Source of the DNA: JBPRGH01 sp051418055
GTDB lineage: Bacteria > Bacteroidota > Bacteroidia > Cytophagales > Cyclobacteriaceae
Assembly: GCA_051418055.1 (NCBI GenBank)
Contig: JBPRGH010000085.1
Span: 199,919-263,918, forward strand
Direction of reading: 5' to 3'
DNA: 64,000 bases
Each line of letters begins with the position of its first letter. Position 1 is the first letter of the stretch. Both the position numbers and the translations under genes were made by a program. The notes beneath the pieces are model-generated. The model did no database searches. It was not told the DNA's origin and saw only the letters and a program-made list of their open reading frames with translations. Of the stretch, positions 44,595 to 52,804 are shown in pieces.

Positions 44595-44715
44595 AAGTAG
44601 ATGTAGTTCAAAGGAGGTTTGAGCGACCAAAAGAGGTAAAAAATATTCGAAGTGGCGAAGAGGCCGGAAGCGTGTCCTGTCGGCTGCAATGGGATTGATA
44701 AAGAAGTTAAAAAAT

Positions 44716-44763
44716 ATCCCCATAAATGAGGATGTTTTCCTGTTGTTTAGTTTCTTACTTTTA
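44716..44763 (+). promoter_or_regulatory. array palindrome and promoter for amidohydrolase 1
   Basis: Consensus palindrome at 44716-44733, 22 nt, then TACTTTTA at 44756. The preferred start (44872) lies about 109 bases downstream. Confidence 0.85.
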
Positions 44764-44871
44764 CCAAACTCAAGCATCAAAAATATTTAATTGCTTCAGA
44801 TAAAAATTTGGTCTAATGATGCGGAGCTTTCTGAAAGAAATGGAGCGGCAAAAAAATTAATTAATATAAAA

Positions 44872-46185
44872 ATGAAAAAAATAATCAGCCTGTTTACAAT
44901 TGGAATCATTCTTCTACTGATGGCCTACACTCCGAGTCCAGAGGCGGACCTGATCATCACCAACGCCAGGATCATCATTGGTACGGGAGAAGTTATTGAA
45001 AATGGAACTATCTTAATTAAAGGAAACAGGATCCTTTCTATAGAAAAGCAGGGTGTCTCAGCTGAAGGATCAAATATTGTTGATGCAGGCGGGAAAACTA
45101 TACTTCCCGGATTAATTGATACCCATATTCACTTGCTCATCGAAGATATGACCTCTCAACCCAGGAGTAGAGAAGAACTGGAAAGTTTTATCAGGAACCG
45201 TCTCCCGGATCGTCTTCAGGCTTATCTCAAAACTGGAATTACCTCTGTAATGTCTACCGGAGATTTCTGGCCGGCCATTAAAGGAGTACGCGATAGCATT
45301 CGTTCCGGAAGTCTTTCAGGGCCACGAATATTTACTTCAGGACCTGTCTTTACCGTTCCGGGCGGACATCCAGCTGTTACAATTTGCGGAAGTTTATTTA
45401 ATGAGGAAGGCAACAATCCCTGGTGCCGCGAGCATATAGCTGTTGAAGTGGATACTCCATTAGAGGCCCGTAATGCCGTTGACAAACTTGCTAGGCAAGG
45501 AGTTGATTTCATAAAAATGGTTTATGATGATACCAGTCCTCCCAATGTTGAACAGCTGAAAACTGAGGTGATGAAGGAGATTATAGCAGCATCACATGAA
45601 CAGGGACTGCAGGTTTACGCTCATATTAATAAAATAGAAGATGCTGTCATCGCTGTCGAATCAGGCCTGGACGGCCTTGTCCACACTCCAAAAGCTTCTC
45701 AGCCAATTCAGCGGGATATGCTGGTAGAGATGATTCAGGTAAATAATATTACCACGACAACTACCTCTGTTGACCTTGATAATTTAAGGTTGAGGTTTGC
45801 TAGTGAGGGAAAGGAAAATATATCTAAATGGTTTAAAAAGACGCTATCAGATCAACAGCTAACTATTGCACAACTCGCGACAGTGAGCGACCACCTGATC
45901 AATCTTGGAACAGATACTCCTCAACTGATGCCGGAAGAAGCGTATTACCGGGAGATAGAGCTGGCTATCGAAGCGGGGCTCACACCCGATCAGGTTATTA
46001 AAGCGGCAACCCGGAATGCAGCTGCTCATATGGGACAGGAAAATGATCTCGGAACTGTCGAAGCTGGCAAGCTGGCCGACTTGATTTTGGTGGACGGCAA
46101 CCCACTTGAAGATATTTCTTTACTGCAAAACATCAAATTGGTTATAAAAGACGGAGAGATTGTTATTGACAATAGAGAATTATAA
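44872..46185 (+). CDS. secreted metal-dependent amidohydrolase (imidazolonepropionase-like)
   Basis: A 437-residue amidohydrolase; a hydrophobic leader ends at LLLMAYTPSPEAD. The first metal site HxH is in LPGLIDTHIHLL, the carboxylated-Lys region is DFIKMVYDD, and VYAHINKI carries the next His. LGTDTPQLM gives the final Asp, and AATRNAAAHMGQENDLGTVEAGKLADLILVDGNPLEDI is the family's C-terminal block. Related enzymes hydrolyse cyclic amides or dipeptide-like amides such as X-Pro. The open frame reaches back to a TTG at 44791, but those 27 residues precede the signal sequence and are rejected. It stands alone under its own array promoter. Confidence 0.9.
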   Translation: MKKIISLFTIGIILLLMAYTPSPEADLIITNARIIIGTGEVIENGTILIKGNRILSIEKQGVSAEGSNIVDAGGKTILPGLIDTHIHLLIEDMTSQPRSREELESFIRNRLPDRLQAYLKTGITSVMSTGDFWPAIKGVRDSIRSGSLSGPRIFTSGPVFTVPGGHPAVTICGSLFNEEGNNPWCREHIAVEVDTPLEARNAVDKLARQGVDFIKMVYDDTSPPNVEQLKTEVMKEIIAASHEQGLQVYAHINKIEDAVIAVESGLDGLVHTPKASQPIQRDMLVEMIQVNNITTTTTSVDLDNLRLRFASEGKENISKWFKKTLSDQQLTIAQLATVSDHLINLGTDTPQLMPEEAYYREIELAIEAGLTPDQVIKAATRNAAAHMGQENDLGTVEAGKLADLILVDGNPLEDISLLQNIKLVIKDGEIVIDNREL

Positions 46186-46230
46186 TGTAGAAATCACAAA
46201 TTACCTTCAACATATTATCTTTCCAACCCT

Positions 46231-46267
46231 CTGGTCTGTGTCCCCACTCTGTGTCCCCACAGACCAG
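46231..46267. repeat. REP-like hairpin repeat with expanded loop
   Basis: CTGGTCTGTG and CACAGACCAG arms (10 bp) are separated by 17 nt that contain an internal partial repeat (TCTGTGTCCCCAC). The palindrome of the next promoter starts 26 bases later, as in three other copies. Confidence 0.78.
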
Positions 46268-46292
46268 TAGAGCAAACACCGTCACCCAAAAT

Positions 46293-46340
46293 ATCCCCAT
46301 AAATGAGGATGTTTTTTTATTGTTTAAGTTCTTACTTTTA
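46293..46340 (+). promoter_or_regulatory. array palindrome and promoter for penicillin acylase operon
   Basis: Consensus palindrome at 46293-46310, 22 nt, then TACTTTTA at 46333. The start codon is at 46370. Confidence 0.87.
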
Positions 46341-46369
46341 CTGTTTACAACAGGTTATGAATTGATAGA

Positions 46370-48535
46370 ATGCAAAAAGAAATTTCATCCTTCCTGATTT
46401 TAACACTCATTATCTCTTTTGCTGGCTTATCAGCAAAAAGTCAACCTACTGATAATACTATTGACCCTGAAAAAACAGCCAAAGAAGTAACCATCTTCCG
46501 TGACAATTTTGGAGTCCCTCATATTTATGGGAAGACGGATGAAGCCACTGTATTTGGTTTAGCCTATGCCCGGGCTGAAGATCAATTTGAAGCAATTGAA
46601 CATGCTTTTATCAAAAGACTGGGCAGGGCAGCTGAAGTAGATGGAGAGAAAGGATTATATAATCCTGATGATTCCGGCTATGACATTTTAGTACATGCCT
46701 ATCAGATAAATGAAATGGCCAAACAGGAGTATGAAAACCTAAGCCCTAAGCTGAAGAAAATATGTGATGCCTACGCGACAGGGCTTAATTATTACCTTGA
46801 AAAAAATCCTCAGCAAGAAGTAAAACTATTACATCATTTTGAACCATGGTACGTAATAGCCAATAGCCGCAGCTGGTGGTGGCTTAGCAGAGCTCAATCG
46901 AATTTATCGAAGGTAGAGGTTGAAGAGAATGGGGAATTTCAGGTGGAAACCAACAATCGGGGATCTAACACTTGGGCTATAGGTCCGAATAAAACTGCCA
47001 ATGGCAGCACAATGCTTTTAATTAATCCTCATATTTCCATGGACATACCTCAATATGAAGTTCATTTAATGAGTGATGAAGATTTGAACATAAATGGAAT
47101 TGTAGGTTTTGGTACTTTTATATTTCCATATGCCGGGTTTAATGAGAATTTAGGTTGGTCTGTAACTGTTAACGAGCCAGATGTGGTGGATTCATATAAA
47201 ATAACCTTTGACCATCCTTCTGATCCTTTGAAATACAGGTTTGGAGACGAATATTTAACTGCAGAAGTTTTTACAAAAGAAATAAAAATAAAAACCGATA
47301 GTGGGGTTATTAGCAGGCCTTTTTCTTTTAAAAAGACAGTTCATGGCCCCATTCTTAAAGAAGGAAACGGTCAAGCCATTGCTTATCGTATGGCGGGTGT
47401 AGATACCGGAGGATTACTGGAACAAATGTATGAAATGGCTAAGGCAAAGAACCTGCAGGAATGGAAAAATGCAGTTTCCAAAACTGCCATATCCTCCCAT
47501 AACCTGATGTATGCGGATCGTGAAGGAAACATCTTTTATTTATATAATGGAAACATACCTGTTCGTGATACCACCTATAACTGGAAAGAGATATTAGATG
47601 GAAGTGACCCGGGTACTTTTTGGAAAGGATATCATCCAATCGATCAACTCCCTCAACTCCTTAATCCTCCTACGAACTATCTTCAAAATTGCAATACCTC
47701 ACCCTTTAATACCACTAACTCAATTAATCCTGATCCGGCTGATTACCCGGCATATATGACATATTATGAAGATACATCAAATTTAAGATCAATTAGATCT
47801 AAGCAACTCCTGGAAAAATCATCTAATCTAACGCTGAATAGTCTTCAGGAACTGATAATGGATACCTATAATACTATGGCTGAAACATATATCGAAATGT
47901 TGGAGTCGGAATGGTTATCAATTAAAAATGAAGATCCCGTGCGTTATGAAAAGCTAAAAGAACCTGTTCAGGCATTAATCAATTGGAATAGATATAGTAA
48001 TAAAGATTCATACGAAACTACTTTATACACATTATGGGCTGACGGTATGATCTCCTATATGTATGAGAATAAAGGTGTTATGCCAGCGCAACTGGATGCA
48101 TATGAAAGAGGCATAGATATTCTTATTAAACATTTTGGGAATTGGCGTATTCCATACAGAAATATAGTCCGGCATCAAAGATTAGAAAGTAATAACTACT
48201 CTGTAGATCCAGATAAACCGAGTTATCCTACTGATGGAAACCTGGGTAGCTTTTTTGGTACTATGTTCTGTATGAATTATTCTTTTTATAATGGAAAAGA
48301 TGTAACCAGAAGAGTAAGGCGTGGGAATTCTTATGTATCCATAATTGAATTCGGTGAAGAAGTGAAAGCAAAATCTATTTTAAACTACGGACAAAGCTCG
48401 CGTCCTAATTCTCCTCACTATATTGACCAGGCCGAAATGTTTGCCAATGGAGAGATGAAGCCGGTACTGTTTAAGATGGAGGATATCCTGAATAACCTGA
48501 AAGTGAAATATCACCCTGGGGAGGAAAATAAATAA
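46370..48535 (+). CDS. penicillin acylase family Ntn-hydrolase
   Basis: A 721-residue periplasmic precursor with signal peptide (to SAKSQ). EVTIFRDNFGVPHIYGKTDEATVFGLAYARAEDQF is the alpha-chain start. NNRGSNTWAIGPNKTANG is the self-cleavage site, with the beta-chain nucleophile Ser199. Then come INPHISMDIPQYEVHLM, GTFIFPYAGFNENLGWSVTVNEPDVVDSYK and the C-terminal QSSRPNSPHYIDQAEMFANG. The family cuts amides such as beta-lactam side chains, acyl-homoserine lactones or cyclic lipopeptides. The target here is unknown. The broken alpha/beta hydrolase gene follows after 30 bases without its own array promoter, so the two form a pair. Confidence 0.93.
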   Translation: MQKEISSFLILTLIISFAGLSAKSQPTDNTIDPEKTAKEVTIFRDNFGVPHIYGKTDEATVFGLAYARAEDQFEAIEHAFIKRLGRAAEVDGEKGLYNPDDSGYDILVHAYQINEMAKQEYENLSPKLKKICDAYATGLNYYLEKNPQQEVKLLHHFEPWYVIANSRSWWWLSRAQSNLSKVEVEENGEFQVETNNRGSNTWAIGPNKTANGSTMLLINPHISMDIPQYEVHLMSDEDLNINGIVGFGTFIFPYAGFNENLGWSVTVNEPDVVDSYKITFDHPSDPLKYRFGDEYLTAEVFTKEIKIKTDSGVISRPFSFKKTVHGPILKEGNGQAIAYRMAGVDTGGLLEQMYEMAKAKNLQEWKNAVSKTAISSHNLMYADREGNIFYLYNGNIPVRDTTYNWKEILDGSDPGTFWKGYHPIDQLPQLLNPPTNYLQNCNTSPFNTTNSINPDPADYPAYMTYYEDTSNLRSIRSKQLLEKSSNLTLNSLQELIMDTYNTMAETYIEMLESEWLSIKNEDPVRYEKLKEPVQALINWNRYSNKDSYETTLYTLWADGMISYMYENKGVMPAQLDAYERGIDILIKHFGNWRIPYRNIVRHQRLESNNYSVDPDKPSYPTDGNLGSFFGTMFCMNYSFYNGKDVTRRVRRGNSYVSIIEFGEEVKAKSILNYGQSSRPNSPHYIDQAEMFANGEMKPVLFKMEDILNNLKVKYHPGEENK

Positions 48536-48565
48536 TATTCAAAAATATTGAAATACTGTTAAATA

Positions 48566-50043
48566 ATGAGCTATAAAATTTTATTTCTGTTCCCCTTATT
48601 GTTTACTATAAATATATCATTTGCACAGCAACAGGAGGTTGAAATATGTGATTGTCCCTATGATACATCAACGATGGAAGCCTCAAAAATCTTGTGTGGC
48701 AAACTGACAGTTCCGGAAAACAGGAGCCGACCCCAAGGAAGGCAACTGCAGATCTTTTTTACCGTTATCGAACCAGAAAATGCTACCGGGGATCCGGTGG
48801 TGGTTCTTCCCGGTGGGCCTGGTATTGCACCTGTTGGAGGACCCTTTGTTCCCCGCATCAGGCAGTGGATACCTAAGGACCGTACACTTATTGTCTTTGA
48901 TCCAAGAGGCACTGGCCATTCCGGCCCAATCATGTGCCCTGAACTCAATGATACATGGGGTACAATAGCTGCCCTGGATTTGGAGATCGAAGAAGAGCGT
49001 AACGTAAAGCTGGGCCTGGCGCTTGCCGTGACAAACTTCTCAGGGAGGGGGTTAATCTAACAGCCTACAACAGTTTTACTGTCGCCCGTGATGTGGATGA
49101 GCTTATGAAGGTGCTCGGTTATTCGCGTTATAATCTTTTTGGTGGCTCTTATGGGGTTCCAATGTCAGTGGCTATCATACGCCTTTTTCCTGAAAAAGTC
49201 CGAAGTGCCACGCTCGTAGGCGGACCGGGTATTTCCGCGTCGGAGCTTTTAAAAATGGATGTCCCAAATTTTGCCCGGGCTCTTAACCTGTTGTTTGGAA
49301 AATGTAAAAATGATCCGAAATGCCGGGAGCTTTATCCCGATCTTGAATCCGATTTTTACCATGTATATCAAAAGTTGAAAAGAGATCCTCTCACTCTAAA
49401 AGTAGACACTGCAGAATTCAGGTCCTCCCTTTTTACGCTAAATTCCCAGGATTACATAAATGTCATTTACTGGCTCCTGGCCCGTGAAACAAGAGTGAGA
49501 TACCTGCCCAGATTGATCCAGGCTTTTAAGAATAAGGAGATGGAAGTAATTAAACGGATAATAGAGAGGGAGTTCGGAGGACTGGGTTCCGAAGGCAGCC
49601 GTATGGGTATCTCCGTTTTATGTTATGATGCCTACACCCATCGATCAAAAAAAGAATGGGAAACTGCTGCGGAATCTTTTCCGGCAGCTTTAAAGGAAAT
49701 CACCTATTTTTTACGTCCCTGTGAATATTGGTCCGGTCAATATGCCCCGGCTAATTGGCAAATGCCTTTCAAAAGTAAGGTACCTGCATTTATAATTACC
49801 GGAGAATTAGATCCCATGAATCCACCGGAAGCCGGAGAAAGCTTTTTGCAATGGTTTGAAAATGCACAGCATGTTACTATTCCGGGAATGGCTCATATCC
49901 CACCTTCGGCAAGAGAAGAAGATTGCTGGACTGCGATGATCAGGGATTTTATCCGGGATCCACTGGAAAAAGTCAATAAACAATGTATAGCAGAGATTCC
50001 TGATACAAAATTTATTCATGCGCTTCCAAAATGGGCAAAATAA
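48566..50043 (+). pseudogene. alpha/beta hydrolase (S33 peptidase-like) split by a frameshift
   Basis: Two frames together make one S33-type alpha/beta hydrolase of about 490 residues. 48566-49060 encodes a signal peptide (SFAQQ), VVVLPGGPGIAPVGGPF (oxyanion loop) and DPRGTGHSGP. It then runs out of frame near 49021-49025. In the other frame the family sequence resumes as CRDKLLREGVNLTAYNSFTV and continues in 49093-50043: NLFGGSYGVPMS (nucleophile Ser), ITGELDPMNPPE (Asp) and IPGMAHIPPSA (His). A single missing base explains the break. All catalytic residues are present, so this is either a recent pseudogene or a sequencing error. It lies in one unit with the penicillin acylase gene. Confidence 0.88.
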
Positions 50044-50133
50044 AGGGTGGGATAAAAAATTAGCTTTGCAATAATAATATTATAAAGTACCTTATTTCAG
50101 GTCTGTGTCTCATCTGGTCTATGCCCTACTCTC

Positions 50134-50155
50134 TGGTCTGTGTCTCCACAGACCA
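50134..50155. repeat. REP-like hairpin repeat
   Basis: A 9-bp perfect stem, TGGTCTGTG with CACAGACCA, loop TCTC. Partial copies of the left arm precede it at about 50099-50130. The next palindrome starts 26 bases later. Confidence 0.82.
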
Positions 50156-50181
50156 ATAACTGAACATATCCTCACCAAAAT

Positions 50182-50229
50182 ATCCCCATAAATGAGGATG
50201 TTTTGCTGTTGTTTAATTTCTTACTTTTA
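50182..50229 (+). promoter_or_regulatory. array palindrome and promoter for the M20 peptidase gene
   Basis: Consensus palindrome at 50182-50199, 22 nt, then TACTTTTA at 50222. The start codon is at 50289. Confidence 0.87.
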
Positions 50230-50288
50230 CTATTAGCTCAAACTGAATTAAGAGCTGTATTTCTTTAAATCAAAAGAGGAACAACAGG

Positions 50289-51806
50289 ATGAAAGATAGA
50301 AAATCAGCTGATCAAAAATCAGCGCGACCTCTTCGTATAATTCTCTGGTCTTCACTGGCACTTATTATCATAATTATAGGAATTATTGCGGTTCGTACTG
50401 CACTTATGCCTACAGGGGTTGAGGGAGAAGCTGTCAAGCCTGATATTGTTGAACGCCTGCAAGCGATCGATGAGCATCATGTTGCACGGCGGATTTCTCA
50501 GGCAGTGCAATTCCCTACAGTAATTTATGATTATGGACCCGCAGATAGCACCGCCTTTCTACAACTGCACGACTGGCTGGAAGAGACATATCCGGCTGCA
50601 CATCAGGTTATGGAACGTAAGGTGGTTAATAACCTGTCCCTCCTATATCGATGGCCGGGGCAATCGGACTGTCCTGCAATTGGCTTCGTGAGCCATCTTG
50701 ACGTGGTACCTGTTGAAGAAGACACCGAAGCAGATTGGACCTATCCACCATTTGAAGGGGTGGTTGCCGATGGATTTGTATGGGGTCGCGGTGCCATTGA
50801 TACCAAAGATAATATGATCGTGGCGATGGAAGCGGTGGAGCGGCTGGCTTCACGTGGCTTTAAGCCAGCCTGTGATTTATACCTTTTATTTGGTCATGAT
50901 GAGGAGACGGGCGGGGAGAAAGGAGCTGCCGTTATGGCTCGCGAGCTAAAAAAGCGTGGAGTTCGCTTTGCATGGCTCCTTGATGAGGGAGGAGGATTGG
51001 GAGCGGATTGGTCGGGCCGAAGAGATCCGCCCCAGGCAAGGGTCGGAGTGAGCCATCAAGGATATGCAACATTAAAACTGACTGCCAAGGCTGAGGGTGG
51101 ACATAGTGCGTCGGGCGTTGAGAATACAGCCATCACACAACTTACCGCAGCACTGACAGCCATTGCTGAATCTCCTATGCCAGGTGGTCTTGTGGGCGTT
51201 GCGAAAGAAGGTATTGTTCGCCAGGCGGCCGGTGGACCTCTACACCACCGTATTATGGCAGCGAACCTCTGGCTGTTTGAACCGTTTGCCGAATACATGA
51301 TGGAGGCGCGGCCTGGCACCCGCGGACAAATACGTACCTTTATGGCGCCTACGGTTATTGAAGGCGGTGTTAAGGCTAATGTGCTGCCGCAGCATGCCTC
51401 GGCACTAGTCAATGCTCGTTTGCATTTTCGCGATACGCCTGAAGACGTACTGGATCATGTAAGAAAAATTACTGCACCTTTTGACGTTGAGGTTGAACTT
51501 TATGATGTTCATTTCTCCGCGAGTACTCCGACATCTTCGGAAAGTGCTGCTTTTCGTGAATTGGAATCAGTACTTCGTGAAGTACACGGGCCAATGCGTG
51601 TAGTTCCGGTTTTTATAACCGGGGCCACCGACTCACGCTACTTTACTGATATTACCGAATCCCTATTCAATCACGAGGGGTATTTGAAGGGGAAAAATGC
51701 GAGCAGGGGAGCTCATGACACTGACGAGCGCCTCTCAACAAAATACCTGCCTCACGCCGTCCTAATGCATGAGCTGCTGATCGAGAGGCATGGGAATCCG
51801 GATTAA
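50289..51806 (+). CDS. membrane-anchored M20 family metallopeptidase (carboxypeptidase/PM20D1-like)
   Basis: A 505-residue M20 peptidase with an N-terminal membrane anchor (about 18-38, IILWSSLALIIIIIGIIAV). The di-zinc site is visible: SHLDVVPVEED (His136, Asp138), GRGAIDTKDNM (bridging Asp171), LFGHDEETGGEKGA (catalytic Glu205, ligand Glu206) and the C-terminal GAHDTDERLS (His). A dimerisation lid domain lies between (GHSASGVENTAITQL). PM20D1-like enzymes hydrolyse or form N-acyl amino acids; Bacteroidota members are not characterised. The gene is clearly GC-richer than its surroundings (53% in a 60-base line counted). It is a single-gene unit. Confidence 0.9.
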   Translation: MKDRKSADQKSARPLRIILWSSLALIIIIIGIIAVRTALMPTGVEGEAVKPDIVERLQAIDEHHVARRISQAVQFPTVIYDYGPADSTAFLQLHDWLEETYPAAHQVMERKVVNNLSLLYRWPGQSDCPAIGFVSHLDVVPVEEDTEADWTYPPFEGVVADGFVWGRGAIDTKDNMIVAMEAVERLASRGFKPACDLYLLFGHDEETGGEKGAAVMARELKKRGVRFAWLLDEGGGLGADWSGRRDPPQARVGVSHQGYATLKLTAKAEGGHSASGVENTAITQLTAALTAIAESPMPGGLVGVAKEGIVRQAAGGPLHHRIMAANLWLFEPFAEYMMEARPGTRGQIRTFMAPTVIEGGVKANVLPQHASALVNARLHFRDTPEDVLDHVRKITAPFDVEVELYDVHFSASTPTSSESAAFRELESVLREVHGPMRVVPVFITGATDSRYFTDITESLFNHEGYLKGKNASRGAHDTDERLSTKYLPHAVLMHELLIERHGNPD

Positions 51807-51846
51807 ATGAACAGGTAGAGCATGAGGAGTAATGTTCTCTTCTCCC

Positions 51847-51912
51847 AGGTCTGTGTCCCCACTCTCTGGTCTGTGTCTCCCACCACTCTCTGGTCTGTGT
51901 CTTCACAGACCA
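51847..51912. repeat. cluster of REP-like repeats left of the RAYT gene
   Basis: Three partial or complete copies of the GGTCTGTGTC arm in tandem. The last is a complete hairpin (51891-51912, TGGTCTGTG, loop TCTT, CACAGACCA). That last copy is the exact reverse complement of the hairpin at 52636-52657 on the other side of the RAYT gene. It lies in the 222-base gap between the M20 and RAYT genes, which holds no other feature I can name. Confidence 0.85.
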
Positions 51913-52028
51913 TTACAGACCATCAAAATATTTCTGCTCCCTGAATCATCATACATCAACATACAATAATTTTCATTTTTAACTTTTCAGAAAATTTACT
52001 TTCTTGTCTTATCTAACAGTCAACCACA

Positions 52029-52583
52029 ATGCAAGCTATTCCTGAAAGAAGAAAATCTACCATGGAGTTAGGAGAGGTATATTTCTGGACTTCTTCTATT
52101 TATCAATGGGACCACCTTTTAAAAGAAAGAAGTTATAAGGATCTTATACTCCAAAGTCTGTCCTTTTTAGTAGCGAAAAACAAAATTGCTGTTTATGCTT
52201 TTGTAATTATGCCAAATCATATTCATTTGATTTGGGAGTTGCTGACACTTAATGGCAAAGAAAAGCCGAATGCCTCTTTTCATAAATACACTGCACATAA
52301 ATTCCAGGAGGAGCTGAAAAAATATGATAATGATCTTTTGAAAAGGTTTAAAGTGAAGGAGCCGGAAAGGAAATACAGATTTTGGAACAGAGATCCTCTG
52401 GCAACATTAATGTATAGCAAAGAAATTGTAGAACAGAAGCTTGATTACATACATTTAAATCCTCTACAGGAACATTGGAACCTGGTGAAAAGCCCTGAAG
52501 AATATTATTTCTCATCGGCGGCATTTTATGAAGCTGACAGAAATAATTTTCCTTTTCTGACTGATTATAGAGAGAGATTTTAA
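52029..52583 (+). CDS. REP-associated tyrosine transposase (RAYT, Y1_Tnp / IS200-like)
   Basis: A 184-residue HUH-type single-strand transposase of the REP-associated group. VIMPNHIHLIWE holds the metal-binding His64 and His66, and LDYIHLNPLQEHW holds the catalytic Tyr140 in the usual RAYT setting Y-I-H-x-N-P. FWNRDPL and EEYYFSSAAFYE are also typical. RAYTs are domesticated relatives of IS200 TnpA that cleave and disperse REP hairpins. Here hairpin repeats flank the gene on both sides, in inverted orientation. It is one of the few array genes without the palindrome promoter, which fits a gene that arrived or lives independently of the regulon. Confidence 0.9.
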   Translation: MQAIPERRKSTMELGEVYFWTSSIYQWDHLLKERSYKDLILQSLSFLVAKNKIAVYAFVIMPNHIHLIWELLTLNGKEKPNASFHKYTAHKFQEELKKYDNDLLKRFKVKEPERKYRFWNRDPLATLMYSKEIVEQKLDYIHLNPLQEHWNLVKSPEEYYFSSAAFYEADRNNFPFLTDYRERF

Positions 52584-52599
52584 TAAAGTAGCCTTGATG

Positions 52600-52696
52600 G
52601 CCTGTGGAGACACAGACAAAGGATTAGCTCCTAAGTGGTCTGTGAAGACACAGACCAGGGACTATCCAACCTCTGGTCTGTGTCTCCACAGACCAG
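52600..52696. repeat. cluster of REP-like hairpins right of the RAYT gene
   Basis: Three hairpins. The first, at about 52600-52617, is degenerate (CCTGTG, loop GAGA, CACAG). The second, 52636-52657, is perfect (TGGTCTGTG, loop AAGA, CACAGACCA). The third, 52673-52696, is perfect (CTGGTCTGTG, loop TCTC, CACAGACCAG). The first two are inverted relative to the copies left of the RAYT gene. The third has the common orientation and sits 26 bases before the next promoter palindrome. Confidence 0.87.
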
Positions 52697-52721
52697 TAGA
52701 GCAAACATGCTCACTCAAAAT

Positions 52722-52769
52722 ATCCCCATAAATGAGGATGTTTTTTGAGTTAATATTTTCTTACATTTC
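52722..52769 (+). promoter_or_regulatory. array palindrome and promoter for amidohydrolase 2
   Basis: Consensus palindrome at 52722-52739, 22 nt, then TACATTTC at 52762. The start codon is at 52805. Confidence 0.86.
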
Positions 52770-52804
52770 GTCAAGTATTTTTTTCATTCCTTAAAAATGA
52801 AATT

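Noticed and set aside
44791..44871. Upstream TTG start for amidohydrolase 1
   Set aside because: It adds 27 residues in front of a normal signal sequence; ATG at 44872 gives the expected N-terminus.
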